The translations under genes were made by a program, and so were the position numbers. Under the pieces are notes generated by a model that was not told where the DNA came from, searched no databases, and saw only the letters and a list, made by a program, of their open reading frames with translations. A stretch of 64,000 nt of DNA from Neoarius graeffei (lineage: Eukaryota; Chordata; Actinopteri; Siluriformes; Ariidae), in NCBI RefSeq assembly GCF_027579695.1, contig NC_083583.1:3434542-3498541 (forward strand), in the 5' to 3' direction. Every line of letters begins with the position of its first letter. The stretch's first letter is position 1. Positions 32,610-45,533 of this stretch are shown one piece after another.

Positions 32610-35600
32610 GTACGTTTCATGAACCCCAAAACCAACACATGATGGAATTCCAAGGAAGTCCAAGCTGAGCTTCTTCATCCACTTCTCCACTGAAAAGATT
32701 TAAAAAAAAAAAAAAAAAAAACACATTTCAGTAAGACTCTTTTAGAATATTTTTATGAATCACTGTTCATGTAAACCAAACCAAAGTAAACATTTTCTGC
32801 TAAACATTTCTCAGTTTAGCTGCCAGTGTGATTTCAGTTCCTGTTTGTCATCTTGTTAATCTGAGTATTGAGAAATGTATTTGTCCTAAGGCATGGAAGA
32901 TAGCAAAAATTATTCCACTTTAAAAAAAAAAAAAATCCATCTGGGTCTTTTTCGGGCACAAACAGTCGTCCTATAAGTTTGTTACCAGTATTAGGAAAGG
33001 TGATGGAGAGAATTATTTTTGAACAAATGCAAAGATATTTTGATGTACATCATTTAAACACAGATACCAACATGCCTATAGGCCCGGCCACAGTACATGT
33101 ACAGCTTTACGCAAATGATTGATGACTGGCAATGTAATATGGATGGTGGAAAATTGGTGGGTGCTGTTTTACTGGATTTCAGTGCAGCGTTTGATATTAT
33201 TGATCATTTTTTGTTATTGGATAAACTTAAACATTATGACTTCACTCCGCCTGCATTAAAATGGATGGAGAGTTACTTAAGAGAGAGAGGGCAGACTGTT
33301 TACTTTAATGGTAGTTTTTCTTAAGTTAGTCCTGTTGACTGTGGAGTACCACAGGGGAGCTGTTTAGGGCCTTTATTGTTTTCGATTTTCATTAATGATC
33401 TCCCCCGGTGCTGAGTAAAGCTCAAATTTCTATGTACGCGGATGATTCAACAATATATGCAGCGGCAGAATCAGCTGATATTGTTAATGATATATTACAG
33501 AAAGAACTACAATTAGTGGTAGAGTGGGTAACCAGTAATAAACTTGTGCTTAATGTGACCAAAACAAAGGCCATATTCATAGGATCAAGGCATCAATTGA
33601 AAGCTGAACCAAAATCGAATTTACAGGTAAATTATATTTCTGTTGAACAAGTACAAGAGACTAAACTTCTGGGCATTACTATTAATCCTACTTTATCATG
33701 GTCTAACCATACTGATAAAATTGTAAGAAAAATGGGAAGGGGAGTGTCAGTTGTAAGAAGAATTTCAAAAGGTATGCCACCGGAAGTTATTGAACAGGTT
33801 CTAAATGCTTTAGTGACATCACAGTTAGATTATTGCTTTGTAATATGGTCTAGTGCTTCTATGAAAGATATGAGAAAATTGCAAGTTGTTCAAAATAAAG
33901 CAGCACGTTGTGCATTACATTGTTCTTACAGAACCAACGTGAAGGACATGCATCATCGATTGAGATGGTTAACCTTTTTGAGAAACATTATGTTAACACA
34001 GTCCCCAAGAATATTGTACAAAAGGTTACTGCCTAATTTTGTTCAACATGAATATCAAACGCGATATGCAACTGACGGAAGGTTTATATTGCCCAGAGCC
34101 AATGCATGTAGTATTCAGAAGACGGTCATATATAGAGCGATGGAGAGGTGGAACTCATTGCCAGGGTGTATTGTGCATGAGAATACTAGGGAAAGATTTA
34201 AGATGCTGATAAAACAATACCTTGTAGGATCTAATGAATTATGATTTTGTTGTGGGAAGTCCAAAATATTACTGAGTATGATAAAAATGGATTGTATTGC
34301 TTTATTGAGTTTGTATTAAGATTTATATGTTTTTGGAAGGGAGGCGTGGGAGTGGGGGGGTGTCTCGGGGTGCGGGTGTCTGGCGCGTGTTCACCGGTGC
34401 TACGAGGAAGCCTCCGCTGTTGGGGGGGTGTAGGTGGGCACGTGTTGGGGGCTGGGTGTCTGCATCCTCAGATCACTCTCAGACTTGTTTCTTTCTTTTG
34501 GTGTAGTTGCTGTTTGTTTGTTTATTATTTGAATTGGAGAAAAGGGAATATGCAAAGTGGAGAGAAACCCGTGGTAATGTATATTAGGATTGAACAGATT
34601 TATGAATATTATTGTACTTGATTCAAATATGTGAACTACTGTGTGTTTGGTTTGCAGTGCATGTTGGAATGTATTGTATGTATAGACCCCTTTCACTGAC
34701 GTCACCCGAAACCGGAAGTAAACAGACCCTGCGCCATTTTGGAAGACCAACAAACTCGTGATTAGGGGGAAATAACGGCAGCGGTATGTGAACCCACGAG
34801 AATAAAGTGGAGTGGCAAACGACTTAAACAAACAAATCTGAGCTGTTTTATTTATGATTTATTGGCCCAACAGTAGACTTGAAAGAAACCTGTGTGAGAC
34901 TTGGCAAAAACCTGTGGATATAATGGATAAGTCTGTGCATGATCTGCGGACACTTTGAGGTAAGCAAACGCAAGAAATTCAGATTTAAAACATGATAAAT
35001 TGGCCCCAAGTTGATAACTGTATGAGGAGCAAGCCTCCCAGACTTCTACAATTTAATAATAATAATAATAATAATTTAGGATGGTTTGGGGCTTGCTTGC
35101 TGCTGCCAGGTTGGTTGTTGAGTAGCCTGACTGTTTTTTTTTTTTTCTTGCGTGTGGTATCATTGTTGACGCGAGGTTGTTTTTTGAACATGCCAATGTG
35201 GACACGATTTCCCCTGATGAGTTATGACTTCAGACGTGATGCGTGTGTGGAGGTGTGGAGTCCGCGTGATATGTGCGTAAGATAGGCTTCTCATGTGTTT
35301 GGAGATCCGCGCTCCGAGACAAGCGCAAGCACACACACCCCCAAGGGAAAAAAAGGGGCCCCCCGAAAATATCGGCATAGTTCGAACACTGAGTGTAGGC
35401 ACTGGGTGTAAACAACAAATAGTTTACAATGTCTGGGTAGCAAACAGATGGCAGAATTGGTGTCAGGTCCTCCTTATGTTTCCATTCTCCCTTGCCCCGA
35501 GTCTTATCATATGGGTCAAACCCATCAATCACAGCCAGTTTCTCCACATACCGTGCCCTTTCTGCAGCTGGTAATGTACTCACATAACCAGAATTATCAG

Positions 35601-38438
35601 CCATCGTGTCACTTTACTCTCGCTCGTAGTTTGTTTTATATTGTGAGTGCATGTACTTGGTCTTCCAATATGGCGCCTAACAAAATCTCGCGGCGCGGTG
35701 ACGTCATGTGAAAGGGGTATATATGTATGATTTGTTTGATGTTATGATGCGAGAAGATTGGACACCAGGAAGGATAGCCTTGTTTAAAACAAGTGCTAAT
35801 GGTGATTCCGAATAAAAATGAAATGAAACCTTCAGGACTAAGAGAGCCATGTCAAGTTTTGTGCCGACATCCATTAGACTCATGAACGGTTGAACACCAT
35901 TTTTTAAAATATTCCTTTAATTATTTCTGGGTTTTGTGTTATTTATTGTGCTTTGTAAAGCTTTATTTTCCCCTGTTAATTGGTCCATGGGGTATGCTGT
36001 ACATGATGTGTGTGTTGGTAAATGAATTGGATACGCACTGATGCTTTTCTCGCATGAAGTTCCTAACGGAAAAATAAAGTTATTTGAATTGAGAAATTTT
36101 ATTATAAGAAGAAGAAATGCTGTCTTGCATCAGCTGAGGCGTTTGTTTCTAGCTCACGGCTGGGTCCGTCCTCCGTTTATACACCAACTTTTTTTTTGGT
36201 CATGGCTCAATGATTAATTTTATTTGTCTTGATTTACAGGTGTGAGACAGACGGCTCACTTTCTTTTCTTCAATCTTTTTTAAAAAAAATATTCTTTAAC
36301 ACCAATAAAATAAAGTGACTGGTTTTCACTAAATGCTCTGGATGGTCTTCTTAGCCCCCTACAGTGGTATGCAAAAGTTTGGGCACCCCTGGTCAAAATT
36401 GCTGTTACTGTGAACAGTTAAGCAAGTTGAAGATGAAATGATCTCCAAAAGGCATAAAGTTAAAGATGACTCATTCCCTTTATACTTTAAGCAAAAACTA
36501 TTTATTTTCATCTTTTATATTTTCAAAAATGACAAAAACAGAAAAGGGCCCAAAGCAGTTACTAGGGGTGACAGGTACTAACCCTGCATGGTTAGTACCT
36601 AGTAACACCCCCTTTGGCAAGTATCACAGCTTGTAAACACTTTTTGTAGCCAGCTAATAATCTTTCAGTTCTTACCTGGGGGATTTTCACACATTCATCC
36701 TTGCAAAAGGCTTCCAGTTCTACAAGTTTCTTGGGCTGTCTTGCATGCACTGCTCTTTTGAGCTCTATCCACAGATTTTCAATGATGTTTAGGTCAGGGG
36801 ACTGTGAGGGCCCGGGCAAAACCTTCAGCTTGGGCCTCTTGAGGGATTCCATTGTAGATTTTGAGGTGTGTTTTAGATCATCGTCTTATTGTAGGACCCG
36901 TCCTCTTTTTAACTTCAACTTTTTTTTTTTACAGATGGTCTGATATACCAGCAAATTCTGGAAGCAAATTTATTCGAATCCATGCTTCCCTCGACCAATG
37001 AAGTGTGCCCTGTGCCACTGACTGCAACACAACCCCAAAGCATGATGGATCCACACCCATGCTTCAGAGTCGGAGAGGTGTTCTTTTCCTGGAATTTGGC
37101 ACCCTTTTTTCTCCAAACATATCTTTGCACATTGTGGCCATAAAGTTCTATTTTGATTTCATCAGTCCACAGGACTTGTTTCCAAAATGCATCAGGCTTA
37201 TTTAGATGTTCATTTGCAAACTTCAGAATTTTGTGGCTAGGACGCAGGAAAGGTTTTCTTCTGATGACTCTCCCATGAAGATCATATTTGTTCAGGTGCC
37301 GCTGCATAGTAGAACAGTGCACCACCACTCCAGGGTCTGCTCAATCTTTCTGAAGGTCATTTGCAGTCAAACAGGGGGTTTAATTTGCCTTTCTAGCAAT
37401 CCAACGAGCAGTTCTTTCAGAAAGTTTTCTTCATCTTCCAGACCTCACCTTGATCTCCACTGTTTCTGTTAACTGCCATTTCTTAATAACATTACAATCT
37501 GAGGAAACAGCTACCTGAAAACACTTTGCTATGTTCTTGTAGCCTTCTCCTGCTTTGTGAGCATCAATTATTTTATTATTCAGAATGCGAGGCAGTTGCT
37601 TCGAGGAGCCCATGGCTGCTGATTTTAGGGACAAGTTTGAGGAGTCAGAGAATTTATACAGCTTTGAAATCTGCATCATCTGACCTTTCCTAATGAAGAA
37701 TTTGAACAAGCCACAGCTCAATAAGCTAATTAAAGTCTGGAACCTTGGTAAAAGTTACCTGAGAACTCAAATGTATTGGGGTGGCCAAACTTTCGCATGG
37801 TGTTCCTTTTCTTTTTTCACTCTCCAATTGTACAAAACAAAAATAATACACAAATCTTGCAGAAAACGCTGAAAAGAAACGTGTCGTCTTTACCTTTATG
37901 CCTTTTGGTGATCAGTTCATCTTCTGCTCACTTAACTATTCACAGTAACAGACATTTTCAGTAAGGGTGCCCAGACTTTTGCATGCCACTGTATATCATG
38001 AACCGGTGTGAGGATGTGTTTTGATCGAGACTCTAAAGCTTTTCTACAAGTGGCTCTGGAGAAGGGCGTCGGCTAAACGCTGTAAATATAATACAAATAA
38101 ACAATTTAAACTCGACATTATATTCCAGATATAAAAGTGCAGTAATCCAGGCAGATTAGATAAAGTCAAGGTTTAAATGACATGATAAATTTACACACCT
38201 CAGGAGCACGAGGAGGATATGAACTTTTTCCCCCCTGCATTTACAGGATTTTAATGAATACCAAATTTCTGGTGTAAACACTCATTAATGATTTATGAAT
38301 AAATCTGTTTGTATCCAGCCTGATAAACGAGGCTCGGCGTCAGGACGCGACGTTACACACTGACCTGCAGCAGGTTTGGCAGCTCTTTGGAGATAATTCT
38401 GTTCATTAAACAGCTGTCCATCTTTGGCACCCTGAACA

Positions 38439-38474
<36 letters not shown>

Positions 38475-41400
38475 ACGAGTAAACACACGCAATATAAAGC
38501 ACACACACACACAGCTTGGTATTTATATATATTATATCTAATGCGTGTTGGTTCTCACCAGTCTCATTATGTGTTTCGAGTCATTCGATGAGCTCCGTAC
38601 ACCAACCTGTTGCACTGAACACACAACCAACAGATTTAATACACACGCACGCTTTCAATCTTCGTGCTACACGTCACTCTTCACCAACTACTCCTCTCAT
38701 GCTGTGTTTAAAAATGCTGCTTATAATTTTAAACGTGTTTCCAGACCCAACATCAGGGATGTGATTTGGGGCTGGTGAAATTATCTGAAAATTTTAGCCG
38801 GGGGTCTGGGGGCCGCAGGCCCCCAGCTGGTCCAGGGCAGCGGCCTGGTGGGGGGACAAGGGAGGAAGCCCCCCGAAGCTCCTGGGTTCTGGGGTTTTCT
38901 GACTTAAAAATTGTACTAAAATGGCAAGCAAACACACAAGAAAAAAACTTGTCATGATTAACAAATTCAAGCCAATTTAATGGTCAACATGCAACTCTGA
39001 CACACACACTCTCGCTCACTCTCACACACACACATTTGCTCGATCACACACACTCTCGCTCACTCTCACACACACACACACCCCAAAGAACCAGCGCGAG
39101 CAAGGCCCGCTAGCCCCGCGCCTTGTGACGTAATTCGCCCCGAGGCGAGCCGCGGTTTTTCTCCAACCATTCCCAGCGGAACTTTTTTTTCACTATTCTG
39201 TCGATTTCTTTAACTCGATTTGCATCTTTACGCTCGATCATGGAGGCTGCCATCTTTCAACTCTTTGTTTGAAGCGAGCTTACGTACAGCTATCTAACAA
39301 GCGCGTTCATTGGTTGTTACAGAGCGATGAGCCAATCACGTACCTCGTTTCATCTCAATGACGTAATTACGTCATTGAGATGAAACGAGGTACGTGATTG
39401 GCTCATCGCTCTGTAACAACCAATGAACGCGCTTGTTAGATAGCTGTACGTAAGCTCGCTTCAAACAAAGAGTTGAAAGATGGCAGCCTCCGTGATCGAG
39501 CGTAAAGATGCAAATCCGAGGCTGCCATCTTTCAAACAAAGTCGGAACGAATAGGATACAAATGTGGATGAGGGAAAAATCGGAAAAAAATTTTCTTCAA
39601 GTTTTGAGATGAAAAAAGCGGAATTCCGCGAATTTGCGGAAAAATCACATCCCTGCAACATCCTTTTGTAAACAATCCTTTACAACCCAGAAACAGACTC
39701 CGCCCCATGTCACAAGCAGAGCTCCTCAGCGCCACGTCTTTTCCGTATGTGTCAAATCCTAAACTCAGAGTGCTCTTCATTTCTGTGATACGGTTCAGGA
39801 ATGTGGGATTGATCCACCCTATGTGAGCCTGACCTCCTTGTTTACGCTTTAAATCTTTACATACCGCCCCTTTAATATTTGGTCAGTGCTCTGAATAAAG
39901 TGAAATGGTCAGTGAGGATGAGGCGTACCCTCGTATGTCAGCTCCACGTCAGTCTGACTCAACAGCTTCCCGAGTCTCCATTTCTTTCCTGACTGGTCAC
40001 AAAACTCCAGTCCTTCCTCCACGGGCTCCACGGCACACACTCGCTTCGCCCGTTTAGCTTTGCCTTTCAACAAAGACACACAAAACACAACAGCAGGAAT
40101 ATTTACAAAGTGTAGAAAAGTGCTTTCCGTTACAAGGCTCTCCATGTTTGGTTCGTTTTGACAAGTTTGAATGACAGCTGTGTCGATACTTTTCTCAGCT
40201 GCTGTGTAATCGCTCACCTGAGGGTGGAGTCTGACAAGACGGAGAGAACACTTTCTTTTGCTCTTCCTCTTCTTTCACTTCCGGGGACATTTTCTGTTTC
40301 CGAGGCGATGTGACCGGACTCTGACCTGAAATCCGAAGGGAACAGATAAGAACTTTAAGGCTTTCTGATCGAGTCGAATCACCGATAGGTCAGCGTGAGA
40401 TCGTTCAGATTTTTCACCCTTGTTTGCTGCAGGTTTAGATGGTGTGGATGGATTGCGGGTTTTCCTGACGACGGATCTGCGTGTGGCTCTGATGGGAGAG
40501 CGAATCAGTGCTGAGGAGGAGGAGGACGGATCACCAGAAACACCTGTACAGAAAGAAGAAAATGAATCTCAATGTAAATCCTTTAGACAGAGCTGTTAAT
40601 TTATACACAACAAGTAGAGCTTCAATAAAAAAAAAAGGGTTTTCAGTCGTGTTCCCAAATGAGGATGCTCAGTCAGTCACACAAAAAAGGCAAAGAGTGT
40701 CCCAGAGATGCACAGGAGATCATGAACTAACATGAATTCTGGACTCTGATTGGTCAGGAGCAGATCTGTTATGGGTGCGCTCCTGCATCACACCCAGAAT
40801 TCCCAGGATAGACTCCGGATCCACTGCAACCCTGACTAGGATAAAGCGATTACTGTAGATGGAAGGATCTGTGTACTCTCTGTTTCACCTTTAGAAACAG
40901 CTTCCACACTGTATTCAGCCTTATTATACCTGAACCAGGCAGAATTTTCAGATCCACAATCACCTTTAGAGTGAGAGGTTCAGAAAAAACAACAACTGGC
41001 TTTTGGTTCCTTTCAAATCATTTTTAGTCGATTTTGATTTTTTGTTTTCTGGTCTTTCTGCAGCATGCACCCATATTTTATTACAGTGGTTTTATAACCA
41101 GACACTGACGTGAACGTGTGGCAAAGCTGCGACTCTAGAAAGCCAAAGAAAGCAGAGAATTAAAATGTGTGTTTCCCCTCCCATCAAAATTAAGAAATAC
41201 ATTTGCATTTGAATCACTTTATTTATTAACGTTTCACTGATAGGAAAGTTTTCAGCGTAATAAAGCAAGTGTCGGATACTGTACAACGTTTTGACATTGT
41301 GTAGTATACTGTAGAAAAGTTAATCATTTTTTTTGTCCGCTGGGTCAAATAATAAACAAATGGAAAAAACCCTTGTCTTCACACTGGCTCGACTATCTGA

Positions 41401-43023
41401 ACATCTATAGTTTGGAACTTAAATTAGAACTCGATGCTCAAGTATATCCAGTCCACTTCCTGAACTTTATTTGAACATCTCCGGTCATCAGTATTTTTAA
41501 GTGAATCAGGGTGGCTATAATTATGAAATATTACACGATTTACTGGATGCCACAAGCACAGTACGTCTGAGGACTGGGCAGAGTGTCATCATACTTAATT
41601 TTAGCCCATTTTTACTGTCAACTTTCAATGAAAATCCACCCTAAACTTTGCCTTTATGGCTATATTATGGACACTAATGAGTGGAGCTTAAAAGTAGACT
41701 GTCTTTCGATTTCATAAAATCAGGGAAATTTAGTTTCCTCTGAAATGTGGTCATTGTGACATATATTTATTCTTGTGATATCTTTAAAAAAATGCTATTC
41801 TGTGGCTGGGAAGTTATTTAATTTGAGGGGATTAAAGCAAATAATGTGCATGAAATCGCTCACTTCGCGCAGTCAAGCGGACAGAGGAAGTCCGTGTGCA
41901 CATGCGCAGGTTTACCTTCTTCTTTTGGGTTTTACGGCAGCTGGCATCCACAGTGTTGCATTACTGCCATCTACAGGTTTCCCTTTGAGCGTGCACTGAC
42001 AGTTCCATCATTCTGTCGCTAAATGAACAGCTGATCACACCGAGGTGCTCGCTGAGCGCCCATATTTATTAGTTTGGTCCTGCGTTTCCTTTCCTTCGTA
42101 TATAACATAACGTCTTTTCTTCTCGCTTTCTTTCCGTTCTTGTAGTCGCTCTTTCATGTTTCATTCGCACGCTCATGTCCTCCATTTTTCTCTCCTGTTT
42201 CAAATTTGTATCCCACAATGCCTTGCGTGAACGGGGAAAGCCCACCATGTGATGCATGACGTAGTATCTTGAATTGGGTCATGGTGAAGCAGGAAAAAAT
42301 AGCAGAGAATTTACAGCCATGTGGCCCGAAATTCATTTACTGTTCTAATAAATAAATAAGTCTGCGATTTGAATTCAGTAGCTTTCGGCCACTAAACAAA
42401 AATAATTGGGTGTCGGGGAAATTCTTTTCTGAAAGGCAGATCTGAAAGGCAGTCTGCATTTAAGTGGCATTAACGATGAAATATTCCATAGTTCATTCAA
42501 CAGAGACAGTCGAGGAGATCTTAGAGTTTAACTTGTAGGAATAATTTATAATTAAATTTAAGGACCTTTTTTTCCTCTCAAATTCCTGAGAAAATCCACC
42601 TTAAACTGTCATTAAGGCTTTACTCCAGCCATCGATAACCGATATTTGAGAGATTATACTTCTAAAACCTTCCGCAGTTCATACAAGCCCTGAGTTTATA
42701 CTTGACAGATGCAATAAGCAGGCTACAGCAGTGAAGGTAAACTGTCCAACAGGAGCACACTTCCGAGTTTCATGCAGAAAAGGAGCGAGGAATGAAGTGA
42801 ATGTGCACTGAATGCTGCAGGTCTTTGTACCGGTCATGGTGATGTCCAGAGTCCGGACCGGGGCTGCACTCGGCTCACACACCGCCTCAGGAACCACCGC
42901 CACCACAGGGTTTGTGGATTCAGGAGGATCCACCAGGCTGGGCAGCTTCTCCCCACAGCTCGGACAGAACCGGAACCCAGGCTGCATTTTTGAGCCGCAT
43001 TGTGGGCAGAAGTGTAAAGGCAT
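28052..43023 (-). CDS. vrk3: VRK3, vaccinia-related kinase family pseudokinase (13 coding exons)
   Basis: VRK3 is a nuclear pseudokinase of the VRK family; the mammalian protein acts as a scaffold that promotes dephosphorylation of ERK through VHR. Coding exons in order are 42831-43023, 40418-40543, 40218-40325, 39929-40063, 38559-38614, 38365-38431, 32608-32689, 32390-32492, 32152-32244, 31191-31323, 30100-30220, 28301-28359 and 28052-28191. All use GT-AG sites and the phases join without a break into 471 residues; the human protein is close to that length. Exon 1 holds a zinc ribbon (CPQC and CPSC). Exons 2-4 form a Ser/Arg/Lys-rich linker. The kinase domain follows. Key kinase positions are altered: the expected VAIK lysine is Arg (HIMRLG), the catalytic loop is HADIHAGN (Asp kept, Lys replaced by His) and the DFG position reads SGFG. 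The start is the ATG before the zinc ribbon. A nested 10-kb insertion begins about 250 bp upstream. Confidence 0.93.
28431..28983. mobile_element. Tc1-type MITE in VRK3 intron 11
   Basis: It starts CAGAGTGCAAATGTTTGTAC after TA and ends near CGCACAAACTTTTGCACACA, an imperfect inverse. No transposase. It contains the T17-G27 tract at 28914-28957. Confidence 0.5.
29010..29560 (+). repeat. Unclassified dispersed repeat, copy 2
   Basis: This is the second copy of the 17670-18358 repeat, in VRK3 intron 11 and antisense to the gene. The 30-codon frame is conserved at 29160-29252 with only two changed residues. The right arm of the terminal hairpin is lost. A LINE-like 3' tail (AATAAAGCTGTCTCTGATTC, about 29934) follows. 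Confidence 0.6.
34685..35719 (-). mobile_element. ISL2EU-like DNA transposon derivative, copy 3
   Basis: Same family as 7956-8981 but in reverse orientation and inserted in the 3' UTR of a LINE. The ends are GACCCCTTTCACTGACGTCA and GACGTCATGTGAAAGGGG inside TA/TATA flanks. The shared (AAT)n microsatellite is at about 35057-35077. The inside differs: the exon is cut short and about 290 bp of other sequence (35105-35395) takes its place. Confidence 0.65.
35230..35604 (-). pseudogene. Truncated N-terminal exon of YqaJ/SWIM-type transposon protein
   Basis: The first 71 residues match the exon at 8064-8390 with no change that I can find, up to FTPSAYT (about 35392). The sequence then switches to unrelated codons and stops. 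The splice donor and the AYN motif are lost, so this is a deletion derivative. Confidence 0.75.
35827..36097 (+). mobile_element. LINE 3' tail fragment
   Basis: The sense strand codes for a typical C-terminal block (CAAGTTTTGTGCCGACATCC, then a stop after CTCATGAACGGT) followed by a 3' UTR ending in AATAAAGTTATTTGAATTG. Probably a CR1/Rex1-type tail. Confidence 0.5.
36362..37991 (-). mobile_element. Degenerate Tc1 transposon in VRK3 intron 6
   Basis: The ends are CAGTGGTATGCAAAAGTTTG and, inverted, CAGTGGCATGCAAAAGTCTG, flanked by TA. Minus-strand frames 37431-37721, 36915-37328 and 36592-36852 give the helix-turn-helix part (KIIDAHKAGEGYKNIAK), WTDEIKIELYG with the first Asp, and SPDLNIIENLWIELK with the Glu. 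The middle Asp region (DDDLKHTS) lies in a broken stretch. It is a fossil with several frameshifts. Confidence 0.9.
38754..39655. mobile_element. hAT-like foldback element in VRK3 intron 4
   Basis: The ends are CAGGGATGTGATT and AATCACATCCCTG, a perfect 13-bp inverse. CAACAT occurs on both sides, a partial target duplication. It has no transposase. Most of its right half is the palindrome at 39217-39516. Confidence 0.75.
39217..39516. repeat. 300-bp near-perfect palindrome
   Basis: Two 150-bp arms meet at 39366/39367 with no spacer (centre GACGTAATTACGTC). I see one mismatch, GATCATGGAGG against GATCACGGAGG. On RNA it would form a long hairpin inside the VRK3 pre-mRNA. Confidence 0.95.
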
Positions 43024-43276
43024 GATGGCGCTCGACCAAAAACAGGCGCTGATTAAAAGTCAACAGATCATTAATTATCTCACAATTAGCTTTCATTCAT
43101 CTGGTTATTTACCTAAACTCAAATCACAGCAGCATGAGAAACAGTCTGTTTTACAACTAAAACAAATAAATGTGAATAAACCTGGTTTAAAAGCTGCTCT
43201 GGTGTTTACACACAGTAACAGGTAGACATTTTGAAAGAGCGTTCGTTAGTCACGTGACTCAACGACGGCGAGCGGT

Positions 43277-43296
43277 GAGGGACAAACTGGGTGGGT
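43277..43296. repeat. 20-bp target duplication of the I-clade LINE (VRK3 side)
   Basis: GAGGGACAAACTGGGTGGGT occurs here and at 53325-53344. The paralogous copy near 3240 has the site once. Confidence 0.95.
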
Positions 43297-45157
43297 GCGG
43301 TGCTTCTTCTTCTTCTTTCGGTTTTTATGGCGGTTGGCAACTAGCTTCAATGGTGCATTACCGCCACCAACTGGACTGGGGTGTGGTACTTGAGTTTAAT
43401 TTAAAAAAAAAACAAACCTAAATTATTTTTAATTAAACCTGTGTTCCTTAAGAAACTAAATACATATTTGAAGCAGATTTCACCTGTACTTCTTTGCAGA
43501 ATGTCCTCCAAGTTTAACACTAATTGTTTCCCTTGCAACTGTAAAATTAATCTTTGTCTTTCTTCCTAGGACATTGCAAAATAACCTGCTCTGTAGACTC
43601 TGGGCTGCCACAGATATCACAGTTTCCATCTGCATGCTTTTTTATTATCACCAAAGAACTATTTAATCTTGTGTGTCCAAACCTCATTCTCGAAAAAGCA
43701 TCCTCCTCTTCCTTACTTCTGTTGGTGTTTCTGCTCTTTCCCACTTTGTTCTGGATATTATAAAACTGTCTCTCAGTCTGGCCATTGTCACATAATGTTT
43801 GCCATTTTCCCTTAACTATGTTTTTAATCATACTTTTATTTTCTGCCTTGCTGTAAGCGACTTCAATATCTATGCTGGGATTTCCAGTGCACTTATCTGC
43901 CATCTCATTCCCTACAACTCCTATATGAGCTGGAAAGAGTTATCTCAACTCCTGTCTTTAACAGATTATTTGCAACTTGTAATATTTCATACACAATGTC
44001 CTGCCTTGATTTTGACTGGGACGTTCCAATGCTAATCAAAGCTGAGCTGGAGTCTGAAGCAATTACTGCCTCCTTGGCCTGTTAACTTCCACCCATAGCA
44101 GGGCTCGCCACACAGCAACCAACTCCACTGTATAAACTGCTAGATCATTAATGATTCTTTTTCCTACTTTGACTTTTAACTTTGGGATAACAAAAGCAAC
44201 CCCAACTCTTTTACCAGCCATTTTAGAGGCATCTGTATATAGAATTATATCCTCTCTATACATCTCCATAAGATAGCTCTGAACCCTTAATTTGTCCATG
44301 TTACTCTCTTGCATCTCCTCTAATAACCCCAGGTCAATGGATATCTCTTTAAAGACCCATGGTGGGACAACTGGGATAGGCACAGTAGGACTTATCTTTA
44401 ATTCACTAAACCCTGTCTCATTAACTTTATCATTAATCACCCAACCAAAACTTCTGACTTGGGCATTTCCACGCTCTTGACATTGCCTCAGGACTGGTTG
44501 ACTCATATGATTTTCATTATGACCCTTTAAATTTGCACAATACACAATGGCTAACTGTTCTCTTCTAAGATGAAGAGGCATTTCTCCCATCTCCACCTGG
44601 ATAGCTGACACTGGAGTAGTTTTAACAGGATGACAGCATAACCTTAATGCTTGATTTTGGATCACATCCAACTTATTCCGCAGTGTTTTGGCTGCAGACC
44701 CATATATTATACTTCCATGGTCAAGCACAGACCTAATCAAACCTGTATAAATTGTTCTTAAAGCATGTCTGCTTCCTCCCCACTCCACTCCACATAGACA
44801 TCTCATTACATTTATTACTTTCTTACATTTATCAATCATTTTTTGTATATGCACTGCCCATGTTTATCTTTGGTCAAACCATAAGCCCAGGTATTTAAAG
44901 GAGTCAACCCTTTCCAATTCATTAGCAGAGAGATTCACTTTTATATCCTTAACCATTTTCTTTCTTGAGAAAACCATTATTTTAGTTTTGTCAATAGAGA
45001 TCCTAAAACCCCATCTATTGGACCATTTATTCACTACATCAACTGCTTGCTGTATCTTACTCACCACAAATTCAATATTTCTCCCTCTTTTCCATAAAGC
45101 ACCATCATCTGCAAACAATGCTACATCCACAAAATTCTCTACTTCCTTAAAAATGTC

Positions 45158-45533
45158 TCATCTCATCTCATTATCTGTAGCCGCTTTATCCTTCTACAGG
45201 GTCGCAGGCAAGCTGGAGCCTATCCCAGCTGACTACGGGCGAAAGGCGGGGTACACCCTGGACAAGTCGCCAGGTCATCACAGGGCTGACACATAGACAC
45301 AGACAACCATTCACACTCACATTCACACCTACGGTCAATTTAGAGTCACCAGTTAACCTAACCTGCATGTCTTTGGACTGTGGGGGAAACCGGAGCACCC
45401 GGAGGAAACCCACGCGGACACGGGGAGAACATGCAAACTCCACACAGAAAGGCCCTCGCCGGCCCCGGGGCTCGAACCCAGGACCTTCTTCTTGTGAGGC
45501 GACAGCGCTAACCACTACACCACCGTGCCGCTC
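45158..45533 (-). mobile_element. SINE inserted in the LINE RT
   Basis: Full-length SINE in reverse orientation (tRNA-like head at about 45535, GATGA tail at 45158). It is flanked by the 13-bp duplication CCTTAAAAATGTC at 45145-45157 and 45534-45546. It splits the LINE between the palm and the FADD box. Confidence 0.95.

Larger units (their letters stand above)
32849..35826 (+). mobile_element. CR1/Rex1-like LINE in VRK3 intron 6
   Basis: It lies antisense to VRK3. The RT begins mid-domain near 32849. Frame 33097-33324 has VGAVLLDFSAAFDIIDH. After a stop near 33322 the sequence DCGVPQGSCLGPLLFSIFIN follows, and frame 33408-34244 carries the YADD box (SMYADDSTIY), KTKAIFIGS and a long intact C-terminal region to a natural stop at 34242. 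The 3' UTR is split by the ISL2EU-like element at 34685-35719 and ends near 35826 with a TGAAA repeat. It is 5' truncated and frameshifted. Confidence 0.8.

Noticed and set aside
34241-34621. 126-codon frame after the LINE RT
   Set aside because: It lies in the LINE 3' UTR, is rich in G runs and has no motif.
42154-42336. Short frames resembling 3537-3725
   Set aside because: Shared only because both lie in the VRK3 intron 1 segment and its inverted copy; not coding.
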